64,000 nt of DNA from Mytilus edulis (GCF_963676685.1 NC_092349.1:77884604-77948603); one strand, 5' to 3'; counted from the first letter of the stretch, positions 21,201-34,639 are shown. Made by a program: numbers and translations. Notes: generated by a model not told the origin, from the letters alone.

Positions 21201-24200
21201 CTCCTTTTATTCAAAATTTTGATACGTAACAAAATTTCAGTAGTTTTGATACCTTATATTGACTTGTACAACAAAATTATTTGACTGCATCAACTAAAAC
21301 TGACCATATATGTGCACTTTAATTTGTAAATCTATATACCAGCATAGTAAATCAGCCATATTTGTTATGTCAGGATTCAATGTATATTACAATGGACAGC
21401 AATATTGCTATACAATAACAACAATTTTTTGTTTGCATAAATTTAGGGTGCCAGCATATGTCCTCCTTTTATTCAAAATATTGATACGTAACAAAATTTC
21501 AGTAGTTTTGATACCTCTTGCTGACTTGTGCAACAAAATTATTTGACCGTGTTGACCAAAACTGACCATGTGTGCACTTTTTTTTATAAATCTATATACC
21601 CGCATAGTAAATCAGCCATATTTTTTCAAATTTTTGTTCGCATAAATTTAGGGTGCCAGCATGTCCTCCTTTTATTCAAAATTTGTATACGTAACAAAAG
21701 TTCAGTAGATTTGATACCTCATATTGACTTGTACAACAAAATTATTTGACTGCATCAACTAAAACTGACCATATGTGCACTTTAATTTGTAAATCTATAT
21801 ACCAGCATAGTAAATCAGCCATATTTGTTATGTCAGGATTCAATGTATATTACAATGGACAGCAATATTGCTATACAATAACAACAATTTTTTGTTTGCA
21901 TAAATTTAGGGTGCCAGTATATGTCCTCCTTTTATTCAAAATATTGATACATAACAAAATTTCAGTAGTTTTGATACCTCTTGCTGACTTGTGCAACAAA
22001 ATTATTTGACCGTGTTGACCAAAACTGACCATGTGAGCACTTTTATTCATAAATCTATATACCAGCATACTAAATCAGCAAATTTTTTCAAATTTTTGTT
22101 TGCATAAATTTAGGGTGCCTTCATGTCCTCCTTTTATTCAAAACTTTGATACGTAACAAAATTTCAGTAGTTTTGATACCTTATATTGACTTGTACAACA
22201 AAATTATTTGACTGCATCAACTAAAACTGACCATATATGTGCACTTTAATTTGTAAATCTATATACCAGCATAGTAAATCAGCCATATTTGTTATGTCAG
22301 GATTCAATGTATATTACAATGGACAGCAATATTGCTATACAATAACAACAATTTTTTGTTTGCATAAATTTAGGGTGCCAGCATATGTCCTCCTTTTATT
22401 CAAAATATTGATACGTAACAAAATTTCAGTAGTTTTGATACCTCTTGCTGACTTGTGCAACAAAATTATTTGACCGTGTTGACCAAAACTGACCATGTGT
22501 GCACTTTTTTTTATAAATCTATATACCCGCATAGTAAATCAGCCATATTTTTTCAAATTTTTGTTCGCATAAATTTAGGGTGCCAGCATGTCCTCCTTTT
22601 ATTCAAAATTTGTATACGTAACAAAAGTTCAGTAGATTTGATACCTCATATTGACTTGTACAACAAAATTATTTGACTGCATCAACTAAAACTGACCATA
22701 TGTGCACTTTAATTTGTAAATCTATATACCAGCATAGTAAATCAGCCATATTTGTTATGTCAGGATTCAATGTATATTACAATGGACAGCAATATTGCTA
22801 TACAATAACAACAATTTTTTGTTTGCATAAATTTAGGGTGCCAGTATATGTCCTCCTTTTATTCAAAATATTGATACATAACAAAATTTCAGTAGTTTTG
22901 ATACCTCTTGCTGACTTGTGCAACAAAATTATTTGACCGTGTTGACCAAAACTGACCATGTGAGCACTTTTATTCATAAATCTATATACCAGCATACTAA
23001 ATCAGCAAATTTTTTCAAATTTTTGTTTGCATAAATTTAGGGTGCCTTCATGTCCTCCTTTTATTCAAAATTTTGATACGTAACAAAATTTCAGTAGTTT
23101 TGATACCTTATATTGACTTGTACAACAAAATTATTTGACTGCATCAACTAAAACTGACCATATATGTGCACTTTAATTTGTAAATCTATATACCAGCATA
23201 GTAAATCAGCCATATTTGTTATGTCAGGATTCAATGTATATTACAATGGACAGCAATATTGCTATACAATAACAACAATTTTTTGTTTGCATAAATTTAG
23301 GGTGCCAGCATATGTCCTCCTTTTATTCAAAATATTGATACGTAACAAAATTTCAGTAGTTTTGATACCTCTTGCTGACTTGTGCAACAAAATTATTTGA
23401 CCGTGTTGACCAAAACTGACCATGTGTGCACTTTTTTTTATAAATCTATATACCCGCATAGTAAATCAGCCATATTTTTTCAAATTTTTGTTCGCATAAA
23501 TTTAGGGTGCCAGCATGTCCTCCTTTTATTCAAAATTTGTATACGTAACAAAAGTTCAGTAGATTTGATACCTCATATTGACTTGTACAACAAAATTATT
23601 TGACTGCATCAACTAAAACTGACCATATGTGCACTTTAATTTGTAAATCTATATACCAGCATAGTTAATCAGCCATATTTGTTATGTCTGGATTCAATGT
23701 ATATTACAATGGACAGCAATATTGCTATACAATAACAACAATTTTTTGTTTGCATAAATTTAGGGTGCCAGTATATGTCCTCCTTTTATTCAAAATATTG
23801 ATACATAACAAAATTTCAGTAGTTTTGATACCTCTTGCTGACTTGTGCAACAAAATTATTTGACCGTGTTGACCAAAACTGACCATGTGAGCACTTTTAT
23901 TCATAAATCTATATACCAGCATACTAAATCAGCAAATTTTTTCAAATTTTTGTTTGCATAAATTTAGGGTGCCTTCATGTCCTCCTTTTATTCAAAATTT
24001 TGATACGTAACAAAATTTCAGTAGTTTTGATACCTTATATTGACTTGTACAACAAAATTATTTGACTGCATCAACTAAAACTGACCATATATGTGCACTT
24101 TAATTTGTAAATCTATATACCAGCATAGTAAATCAGCCATATTTGTTATGTCAGGATTCAATGTATATTACAATGGACAGCAATATTGCTATACAATAAC

Positions 24201-25920
24201 AACAATTTTTTGTTTGCATAAATTTAGGGTGCCAGCATATGTCCTCCTTTTATTCAAAATATTGATACGTAACAAAATTTCAGTAGTTTTGATACCTCTT
24301 GCTGACTTGTGCAACAAAATTATTTGACCGTGTTGACCAAAACTGACCATGTGTGCACTTTTTTTTATAAATCTATATACCCGCATAGTAAATCAGCCAT
24401 ATTTTTTCAAATTTTTGTTCGCATAAATTTAGGGTGCCAGCATGTCCTCTTTCTATTCAAAATTTGTATACGTAACAAAATTTCAGTAGATTTGATAACT
24501 CATATTGACTTGTACAACAAAATTATTTGACTGCATCAACTAAAACTGACCATATGTGCACTTTAATTTGTAAATCTATATACCAGCATAGTAAATCAGC
24601 CATATTTGTTATGTCAGGATTCAATGTATATTACAATGGACAGCAATATTGCTATACAATAACAACAATTTTTTGTTTGCATAAATTTAGGGTGCCAGTA
24701 TATGTCCTCCTTTTATTCAAAATATTGATACATAACAAAATTTCAGTAGTTTTGATACCTCTTGCTGACTTGTGCAACAAAATTATTTGACCGTGTTGAC
24801 CAAAACTGACCATGTGAGCACTTTTATTCATAAATCTATATACCAGCATACTAAATCAGCAAATTTTTTCAAATTTTTGTTTGCATAAATTTAGGGTGCC
24901 TTCATGTCCTCCTTTTATTCAAAATTTTGATACGTAACAAAATTTCAGTAGTTTTGATACCTTATATTGACTTGTACAACAAAATTATTTGACTGCATCA
25001 ACTAAAACTGACCATATATGTGCACTTTAATTTGTAAATCTATATACCAGCATAGTAAATCAGCCATATTTGTTATGTCAGGATTCAATGTATATTACAA
25101 TGGACAGCAATATTGCTATACAATAACAACAATTTTTTGTTTGCATAAATTTAGGGTGCCAGCATATGTCCTCCTTTTATTCAAAATATTGATACGTAAC
25201 AAAATTTCAGTAGTTTTGATACCTCTTGCTGACTTGTGCAACAAAATTATTTGACCGTGTTGACCAAAACTGACCATGTGAGCACTTTTATTCATAAATC
25301 TATATACCAGCATACTAAATCAGCAAATTTTTTCAAATTTTTGTTTGCATAAATTTAGGGTGCCTTCATGTCCTCCTTTTATTCAAAATTTTGATACGTA
25401 ACAAAATTTCAGTAGTTTTGATACCTTATATTGACTTGTACAACAAAATTATTTGACTGCATCAACTAAAACTGACCATATATGTGCACTTTAATTTGTA
25501 AATCTATATACCAGCATAGTAAATCAGCCATATTTGTTATGTCAGGATTCAATGTATATTACAATGGACAGCAATATTGCTATACAATAACAACAATTTT
25601 TTGTTTGCATAAATTTAGGGTGCCAGCATATGTCCTCCTTTTATTAAAAATATTGATACGAAACAAAATTTCAGTAGTTTTGATACCTCTTGCTGACTTG
25701 TGCAACAAAATTATTTGACCGTGTTGACCAAAACTGACCATGTGTGCACTTTTTTTTTATAAATCTATATACCAGCATAGTAAATCAGCCATATTTTTTC
25801 AAATTTTTGTTCGCATAAATTTAGGGTGCCAGCATGTCCTCTTTTTATTCAAAATTTGTATACGTAACAAAATTTCAGTAGATTTGATACCTCATATTGA
25901 CTTGTACAACAAAATTATTT
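18281..25920 (+). repeat. Satellite array with 927-bp higher-order repeat
   Basis: Monomers start at TGACCAT. They alternate long (262, 260 bp) and short (203, 202 bp) versions in the order L1-S1-L2-S2, which totals 927 bp. L1 starts occur at 18520, 19447, 20374, 21301, 22228, 23155, 24082 and 25009. Then a 464-bp step (L1-S2 only) leads to an L1 at 25473. Long monomers add a 60-bp block (TTATGTCAGGATTCAATG to TACAATAACAACAA). Copies are nearly identical. Diagnostic variants recur every 3,708 bp. The ORFs of 60-87 codons it contains in both strands are by-products of repetition. Confidence 0.93.
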
Positions 25921-28110
25921 GACTGCATCAACTAAAACTGACCATATGTGCACTTTAATTTGTAAATCTATATACCAGCATATTAAATCAGCCATATTTG
26001 TTATGCCAGGATTCAATGTATATTACATTGGACAGCAATATTGCTATACAATAACAACAAGTTTTTGATGCATAAATTTAGGGTGCCAGCATATGTCCTC
26101 CTTTTATTCAAAATATTGATACGTAACAAATTTCAGTAGTTTTGATACCTCTTGCTGACTTGTGCAACAAAATTATTTGACCATGTTGACCAAAACTGCC
26201 CATGTGAGCACTTTTATTCATAAATCTATATACCAGCATACTAAATCAGCAAATTTTTTCAAATTTTTGTTTTCATAAATTTAGGGTGCTTCCATGTCCT
26301 CCTTTTATTCAAAATTTTGATACGTAACAAAATTTCAGTAGTTTTGATACCTCATGCTGATGTGTACAACAAAATTATTTGACTGCATCAACTAAAACTG
26401 ACAATTTGTGCACTTTAATTTCTAAATCTATATACCAGCATAGTTATTCAGCCATATTTTTTATGTCAGGATTCAATGTATAATACAATGGACAGCAATA
26501 TTGTAATACAATAACAACAAATTTTTGTTTGCATAAATTAAGGGTGACAGCATGTCATCCTTTTATTCAAATTATTAAGACGTAACAAAATTACAGTAGT
26601 TTTGATATCTCATACTGACTTGTACAACAAAATTATTTGACTGCATCAACTTAAACTGACCATTCATGTATGTGCACTTTAATTTGTAAATCTATATACC
26701 CGCATAGTAAATCAGCCATATTTTTTATGTCAGGATTCAATGTATAATACAATGGACAGCAATATTGCAATACAATAACAACAAATTTTTGTTCGCATAA
26801 ATTAAGGGTGCCAGCTTGTCCTCCTTTAATTCAAAATATTGATACTTAACAAAATTTCAGTAGTTTTGATACCTCATGCTGACCATGCTGACTTGTACAA
26901 CAAAATTATTTGACCGCATCAACTAAAACTGACCATATGTACACTTTAATTTGTAAAGTAATATACCTGTATAGTAAATCAGCCATATTTTTTGTGTTAG
27001 GATTCAATGTACAATACAATGGACAGCAATATTGCAATACAATAACAACAAATTTGTGTTCGCATACATTAAGGGTGCTAGAATGTCCTCCTTTTATTCA
27101 AAATATTGATACGTATCAAAATTACAGTGTTTTGATACCTCATGCTGACTTGTACAACAAAATATTTTGACCGTTCCACCAAAACTGACCATATGTGCAC
27201 TTAAATTTGTAAATCTATATACCATATATACCTGCATAGTACAAAAATGTAGTAATTCAGCCATATGTTTTATGTCAGGATTCAATGTATAATACAATGG
27301 ATTGCAATATTGCAATACAATATAACAACAAATTTTTGTTTCGCATAAATTTAGGGTGCCAGCATGTCCTCCTTATATTCAAAATACTGATACGTAACAA
27401 AATTTCAATAGTTTTGATACCTCATGCTGACTTGTTCAATGAAATAATTTGACCGCATTGACCAAGACCAAAACTGACCATATGTGCACTCTAATTTGTA
27501 AATCTACATGTATATACCAGCATAGTAAATCAGCCATATTTTTTTATGTCAGGATTCAATGTATAATACAATGGACAGCTATATTGCAATACAATAACAA
27601 CATGAACAACAAATTTTTGTTCGCATAAATTTAGGGTGCCAGCATGTCTTCCTTTTATTCAAAATATTGATATGTAACAAAATTTCAGTAGTTTTGATAC
27701 CTCATGCTGACTTGTACAACAAAATGATTTGACCGCATTAACCAAACTGACCATATGTGCACTTTAATTTGTAAATCTATATACCATGTATACCCGCATA
27801 GTAAATAAGCCATATTTTTTATGTCAGGATTCAATGTATAATACAATGGACAGTAATATTGCAATATAATAACAACAAATTTTTTTTCGCATTAATTTTG
27901 GATGTCAGCATGTCCTCCTTTTATTGAAAATATTGATACGTAACAAAATTTCAGTAGATTTGATACCTCATGCTGACTTATACAACAAAATTATTTGACT
28001 GCATCGACCAAAAACTGACCTGCATATGTGCACTTTAATTAAAAAATCTATATATATTCGCATAGTAAATCAGCCATATTTTTTATGTCTGGATTCAATG
28101 TATAAAATAA
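25921..28110 (+). repeat. Right, diverged edge of the satellite array
   Basis: The same monomers continue, but each carries many substitutions and small indels (ACAATTTGTGCACTTT, CATTCATGTATGTGCAC, ATACCATGTATACCC). The alternating long/short order dissolves into long monomers only. The decline from a homogeneous core to a mutated edge is the usual pattern of unequal exchange acting inside an array. It fades out near 28110 (GTCTGGATTCAATGTATAAA). Confidence 0.88.
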
Positions 28111-28675
28111 ATGACCGCTGTTGGGATGGCGCCTAATTATGTTTTCTCCTGGCACTCATGTGAACATGTTAGTAGGACGGCAAATGTAAGCAATAAGGAA
28201 AATTCATGCAATTTTTTTCCCGCATGCATTGCGAATGTCAGCGTTTCATCTCTGTATTCATAATATTGAACAGTCACTAGGGTGTGTAAAACGAAACTAT
28301 TAGGCCGCACCATCCAAATACATGTACCAACACTGACATGTCTGAATTCATTTGTGCTTTTTAATAAAAAATGTATTTGAGGTTATCTTCTGGTAATAGT
28401 ATACTGTTAATATATTATGTCGGTTGATTGATTTTGTTTGTAGTTAAACGTCAAGTGACAACTATTTCATTCATGTGCACAAATCTCTCGACAAATCTGA
28501 CGAATTTGACAAGATTGTTGGTAGTTTTACCACATCGTACATATCCGGACACTGTACAACTGTACAATTTTCGTTAGAATATTCTGCGGAAAAAGAAAAG
28601 TAAATCCAATCCAAACAAGTAGAATAACAATGAAATATCCATGCATGCATGTATAAATGCGTAAAGTAAAAATTA
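28111..28675. other. Unassigned spacer
   Basis: No gene, repeat or regulatory site was recognised between the satellite edge and the fold-back element. A 77-codon minus-strand ORF (28527-28760) runs into the transposon and is not credible. Confidence 0.4.
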
Positions 28676-28684
28676 AGAAGGGAC

Positions 28685-31600
28685 GGGTTACACTAATGAC
28701 TGGACCGAATGACAGGACCGAATGACAGGACCAAATGAAAAATGCTAATAACTTTTTCATTTCTCAAAGGATTGAACTCAAATTTGAAATACAATAAGAT
28801 TTCATCATTTGATAAATAGATTTAAGAAAAAAAAAAAAAAAAATTTGTAAGAAACTTTAGAAAACGTGACATGACCAACTTTGATAATGACAGGACCAAC
28901 ATCGGGAATGACAGGACCAAATAAAAATGCTAATAACTTTTTTATTTTTCAAAGGAATTATCTCAGATTTGAAATATAAAATGGTATGTCATATTTTGAA
29001 ACTGAAATGTTATAAAAAATATAAATTTATTTTCAAAAACTTTAGAAAACGTGACATGACCATCGCTGACTGCCAGGACCAATCTCGACAATGACCGGAC
29101 CAGATGAAATTGCTAATTTTTCTTTTATTTCTCAAAATATTTTTCTGAAATTTGATATATAATAAGATTTTCTCTTTTTATAAATAGATTTAAGAAAAAA
29201 AATTAAAAAAATTTGTAAGAAACTTTAGAAAACGTGACATGACCAACTCTGATAATGACATGACCAACATCGACAATGACAGGACAAAATAAAAATGCTA
29301 ATAACTTTTTTATTTTTCAAAAGAATTATCTCAGATTTGAAACATAAAATGATATGTCACATTTTGAAACATTTATGTTATAAAAAATATAGATTTATTT
29401 TCAAAAACTTTCAAAAACGTGGCATGACCATCGCTGACTGACATGACCAACCTCGACAATGACCGGAACAAATGAAATTCCTTTTTTTCGCAGAATATTT
29501 CTCTGAAATTTTAAATTACCATTTTATACATAAATATAAGATCATATAAGAAAAAGGTATAAAAAGCTTGATGAAATGTGACCTGGTTTACGTTGTCAAC
29601 GTTGCAAATAAAATATTCATTCATATTCATTCAATAATAGGACAATCCTCGACAATTAATGACAGGACCAAATAAAAATGCCAATTATGCATAACATTTG
29701 TCAGAATATTCCTCTCAAATTTAAAATAATGACAATTTAGACCATTTTACACATCATATCAGAAAAATATAGAAAAAAAAAAACGTATTGAAAGCTTGCG
29801 GTTGTGTGATCTGACCAACATGTCCAACATCGATCGGCTACTGATGATCTGGCCAATGAAAAAAATCATAATTTCTTTCTTATTTTACTGAAATTGTTCA
29901 GTTCTGATCCATAATTAGTAAGATATATCTTATAAATACAGGAAAATATATTCTATGGTGGTTAAAAATCTTGACCTAGCTACTTAAGGTATGTTGACAG
30001 AGAGTCACCTGTCAAAAAGACACGAATGATCACTATATTTAAGAAAGAGATCTTGAAATATTTATAAGTTATTACATATAATCATTTTATATAATATATC
30101 AGTTCATTAAACTATAGATAAATTCAGATTTATTGAATTATCATCATAATATTTATTGACATAATGAAGCCCTATTTAAGCCACTTTGGAAAGGTATCAA
30201 ACCTTAATTTTAAAGTAGTCCGTGAAAATGTTTGATTCAGTATATTTTATGAAAATATTTAAAACTACCAAGATATCATGCATGCAAGGGTCGGGCACAC
30301 TTCAAGAAATGTTTATTTGTTTATTTATTATTACTATTAGGATGGACCCTGCATATACTCAAACATACATGGAAATAATTATTAATGTTCTGAAAATATT
30401 AATAAAACAACGACATGAACTATTATGTGATTTTAATTACTGTCATCACAATCTTTATTGGATTTACCAACTAATTTATGGCTTATGTCACACCTTTTGT
30501 TTGTTACCTTATAATTATTTTCAGAAGTGTCAGATTATGACCGGTATTTAATATACAAAATATTTTAAATGAATGAATGAATGATCTTTTTTCTCATCAA
30601 ACTAAATACATAGTTACAGAGAAGATATAACAATGATATATATAAAACATATAAGATATAGCATGTGTGAAATATCAATTACACCAAAGATAAATAAACA
30701 TATAGTTGTACTAACCAGGAGGATAGACTTTCGCAGAAATAGATTTAATAAAGCTACAAAGTTTCTCATGCTGAGAAGTGCAATATTTCTACAACTCGGT
30801 TTAATACAATATTCCAATAAAAAAAATCAAATAACACGGTGGGCGTTCGCAGACCTTACGTTTCCCCCCGTTAGCATTTTTCCTTTATCTTCTAAAAACT
30901 TTTAAATCATGTGTTTTTAAATTATTATTATTAATTTAAACCAGGATTTCGATAGTAGGAACTATGGTCATTTCACGTTTTCGCAATAAAAAAATCTAGA
31001 TTTTTTTTTAATTGATATATTTTAAATCCGCCATAATTTCTTTTCAAAATTAAAAAGTGAATAGCATTTTTATTTGGTCCTGTCCTTGTCGAGGTTTGTC
31101 CTGTCATTGTCAGCGTTGGTCAGGTCACATTACAGCAAGCTTTTAATATTTTTTTCTATGTTATTCCTATCTTTATGTATAAAATGGTTAAATCTGATTA
31201 TATCTCAAATTTCCACCTGGTCCTGTCATTGTCGATGTTGGTCCTGTCAGTCAGCGATGGTCATGTCACGTTTAAACTTTCTATATTTTTTATAACATTT
31301 ATTTTTCAAAATATGACATATTATTTTATATTTCAAATCTGAGAGAATTCCTTTGAAAAATAAAAAAAAAGTTATTTGCATTTTTATTTGGTCCTGTCAT
31401 TGTCGAGGTTTGTCCTGTCATTGTCAGCGTTGGTCAGGTCACATTACAGCAAGCTTTTAATATTTTTTTTCTATGTTATTCCTATCTTTATGTATAAAAT
31501 GGTTAAATCTGATTATATCTGAAATTTCCACCTGGTCCTGTCATTGTCGATGTTGGTCCTGTCAGTCAGCGATGGTCATGTCACGTTTAAACTTTCTATA

Positions 31601-32286
31601 TTTTTTATAACATTTATTTTTCAAAATATAATGTATATTATTTTATATTTCAAATCTGAGAGAATTCCTTTGAAAAATAAAAAAAAAGTTATTTGCATTT
31701 TTATTTGGTCCTGTCATTGTCGATCTTGGTCATGTCACGTTTTCTGAAGTTTCTTACAATTTTTTTTCTTTTTTTTTCTTAAATCTATTTATCAAATGAT
31801 GAAATCTTATTATATTTCAAATTTCAGGAAAATATTTTGAGAAATAAAAGAGAAATTAGCAATTTCATCTGGTCCGGTCATTGTTGAGGTTGGTCCTGGC
31901 AGCCAGCGATGGTCATGTCACGTTTTCGAAAATTTTTTGAAAATAAATTTATATTTTTATAACATTTTAGTTTCAAAATATGATATACCATTTTATATTT
32001 CAAATCTGAGATAAGTCCTTTAAAAAATAAAAAAGTTATTAGCATTTTTATTTGGTCCTGTCATTCTCGATGTTGGTCCTGTCATTATCAGAGTTGGTCA
32101 TGTCACGTTTTCTGAAGTTTCTTACAATTTTTTATTTTTTTTTTCTTAAATCTATTTATCAAATGATAAAATCTTATTATCTTTTAAATTTGAGATCAAT
32201 CCTTTGAAAAATAAAAAAGTTATTAGCATTTTTCATTTGGTCCTGTCATTCGGTCCTGTCATTCGGTCCAGTCATTAGTGTAACCC
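28685..32286. mobile_element. Fold-back DNA transposon with 9-bp target duplication (MULE-like)
   Basis: It starts GGGTTACACTAATGACTGGA (28685) and ends with the exact reverse complement at 32286. The outer ~70 bp of the two arms are identical. Both arms are about 1.2 kb and built of ~183-bp units. Each unit repeats ATGACAGGACCAA on the left and TTGGTCCTGTCATTGTC on the right, plus GCTAATAACTTTTT. The element is flanked by AGAAGGGAC at 28676-28684 and 32287-32295, a perfect 9-bp direct repeat. Nine-bp duplications with long repetitive arms are typical of Mutator-like elements. The ~1.1-kb centre has no transposase; its largest ORF (30222-30551) has no recognisable motif. The class assignment is an inference from structure alone. 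Confidence 0.85.
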
Positions 32287-32652
32287 AGAAGGGACAGGTA
32301 AAAAACGGGGAACGAAGTAACGTCGACAAAGATGTTGATAATTCCCACGATATACGAATGTTGTTCCGATGCGTTGGATAACCCTAATTTCCATCCGCCT
32401 TCTAATTAAAAAAATATGATAGCTCGATCTATGTAATTGACTAATATTTATAAGAATATATTAAATAAAAAAAAGAAAGAATAGACCATTGTGTTGTTAT
32501 GAATAATGTCTGACTTGTACGGAGTATAGCGAGTAAAGAAATTTGCTATCAGAGGCCTTCTTTGGAAGAACAATGCGAATGTTGTTTATACATATTTTAA
32601 TAAAGCTCAAGTCTGATATGAAAAGTCGCAAAAAACGATAACATTTCATTAG

Positions 32653-33055
32653 CAGACATGTCCCCAGGTCTGGTCAATAGCAGACTTGTCCACAGGTCTG
32701 GTCAGAAACAGACCTGTCCACAGGTCTGGTCAGAAACAGACCTGTCCACAGGTCTGGTCAGAAGCAGACCTGTCCACAGGTCTGGTCAGGAGCAGACCTG
32801 TCCACAGGTCTGGTCTGGGGCAGACCTGTCCTCAGGACTGTTCAAAAGCAGACTTGACCACAGGTCTGGTCTGGAACAGACCCGTCGATAGGTCTGCAGC
32901 AGTCATAAAAAAGCGGACCGTACTCACTGGTCTGGTCCACCGTAGACGAAGTTAACTTGCTGGTCTGCTTAAAAATTCTAAAGTTAACTTAAAAAGCAGT
33001 CAACAAGTTAACTCTAAGTTAACTTTTGTCAAGGTTAGGACCGCACCCATCTGTA
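32653..33055. repeat. 28-bp hairpin minisatellite ending in a GTTAAC-type terminus
   Basis: About nine units of CAGACCTGTCCACAGGTCTG plus an 8-bp spacer (GTCAGAAA variants) from 32653 to 32905. Each unit is a perfect inverted repeat with a two-base centre (CAGACCTGT-CC-ACAGGTCTG). Outer units are more mutated than inner ones. From 32946 it merges into AAGTTAACTT words and ends with TTAGGACCGCACCCATCTGT (33035-33054), the inverted counterpart of the terminus at 10398. It therefore looks like one arm of a related element. The two overlapping ORFs (RPVHRSGQ- and QTCPQVWSE-type repeats) are artefacts of a 28-bp period. Confidence 0.75.
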
Positions 33056-33193
33056 TGTTACATCTCGAAATCTTTAGATTTTTTTTTAAATATTCCGCTG
33101 TGATACGTCTCTAGAATATGGAAATAGAATTTTAACTTCAAGCAGGTGAATTTTTCTTCCGTTATAAACATATAGAAATTACTTTTGATACAA

Positions 33194-33684
33194 ATGGAAT
33201 GGAGTAGGTCCGGGAAGGGATAATTTTGGCCTCAAGGTTATGAATCATCTGATGAAAGATTTTTGACACTTTTTTTTTAAAACTTTTAAATGTCTACTGC
33301 AGTCGATTCAATTAGTTTACGGGAAATATTTGAACTGATTTAGTCATTTAAGATGCTAAAATTCCAATTAAGATATGAAAAATCTATCAAATATGCCATA
33401 ATATATCACTTTTCAGATAGTTTTTGTCAAAAATAAAATTGGCCGCATACGTGTTCATTCTCAATCTTTATATATGTTATGTACTATAGCTATCATCAAA
33501 TACAACTTACATAAAGAATTAACACAAATGAAGACACATTCGTTTACGCCGGAAACCGTATAAAAATTTCAAATGCTTAAATTATGAAGATTTCAGTAAT
33601 TTAGCGTTTACGTTTTAACAATTTTTTTTAAACTACTATATTTTGAGGCCAAAAAGAAGTCTTACTGGACCTACTCCTTTCCAT
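33194..33684. mobile_element. MITE-like element with GGAGTAGGTCC ends
   Basis: Left end ATGGAATGGAGTAGGTCC (33194-33211). The right end reads GGACCTACTCCTTTCCAT (33667-33684). The inner arms continue with GGCCTCAA on the left and TTGAGGCCAA on the right. It is about 490 bp with no ORF, and no target duplication was read with confidence. Confidence 0.6.
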
Positions 33685-33849
33685 ACATTGATATAAAACA
33701 TAATAAATTGAATTGTGCAAGCATAGGGTTAAATGTTCTAAAGAAATTGAAATATGTATGAAATATATCTTTCTCGCATATATTTACCACTTATCATACC
33801 AATAATTGAATATTCATACTAGTTATAGGATGGTGGTTCTCAACAAGAA

Positions 33850-34440
33850 TCCGAACATAATCAGTTTGAAGCAAGAATATTAGTTACTGGGTTGCCCGTG
33901 CTTCCGTGTCGGGAAGCTATATATTTCGAAACAGACTTGAAACCGCTAGTAGACAGAAGAAAGTTCAGAAAGCTCAAGTTGGTCCATTCTTTACATAATG
34001 GGCCTGTACCTATCTATCTCTGAGATGTAATGCCCCAAGTTGTATGTCAAGTATCTAATTATGATTTGAAAACAGCAATAATTATGAAGAGTCCCGCTAT
34101 AAACAAAATATAAATATAAAATCCTTTTTTTCATCTACTACTATTGAATGGAATTGGCGCAACCCCGACAAACTTACTTACCAAGATACAAATCTATTTT
34201 TCAAACGAAAGATGAAATCTAAATTGATACAGCCAACCTCATATTTTAGTAGTGATAGAAAATATGTTCATACACGTTTCAGACACTTGTGCAGTTCTTT
34301 GACTGAAATGCAGATCTGCACCGTGTTGATACTTATCCCAATTCCGCATACAGCTGTTGTCTTTCTGTTGAGGATGGTATTCACAATTTATGTGAGTGCT
34401 TTTTTCACAACGAGCAGGAGGAATATTGTTTTTTAACTTA
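33850..34440 (+). pseudogene. LINE polymerase C-terminal fragment
   Basis: Translations in more than one frame resemble the end of non-LTR retrotransposon ORF2. RRKFRKLKLVHSLHNGPVPIYL is interrupted by TGA at about 34021 and continues DVMPQV...SNYDLKT. Then comes EWNWRNPDKLTYQDTNLFFK (about 34148-34208), and then, after a frameshift, a C-C-x3-EDG-x-H-x2-CEC block (34344-34394) like the terminal cysteine/histidine motif of such proteins. Stops and at least one frameshift make it dead. The clade is not assigned. Confidence 0.6.
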
Positions 34441-34639
34441 GAAAAATATGCTGGATCAATTCAGCTCCTATTGGCTTGTGACGCTGACATTTCATTTCAG
34501 CAAAATACACAAATTGTTGATTATGTACTATCTTATACCTAAATTATACATATTCAATATGTATTTTGATTCCTACCTTCAAATCCAGTCTCATATATTT
34601 CTCTTCAGCGCTATAAAATCAGGAACAATGCACCATTTT

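Noticed and set aside
18529-25922. Dozens of near-identical 60-87-codon ORFs on both strands
   Set aside because: They sit at fixed offsets in each 927-bp satellite unit, overlap each other on opposite strands and vanish in the diverged monomers. They are by-products of repetition, not a gene family.
18281-28110. CRISPR-like regular spacing
   Set aside because: Repeat units of 200-260 bp run head to tail with no unique spacers, in a eukaryotic context. It is satellite DNA.
30222-30551. 109-codon ORF in the centre of the fold-back element as a transposase
   Set aside because: No DDE-type residues, zinc finger or SWIM motif, and low-complexity AT-rich codons.
32658-32955. Two overlapping ORFs with repeated RPVHRSGQ / QTCPQVWSE peptides
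   Set aside because: A 28-bp tandem repeat cycles through all frames and stays open by chance. There is no start context, splice site or conserved domain.
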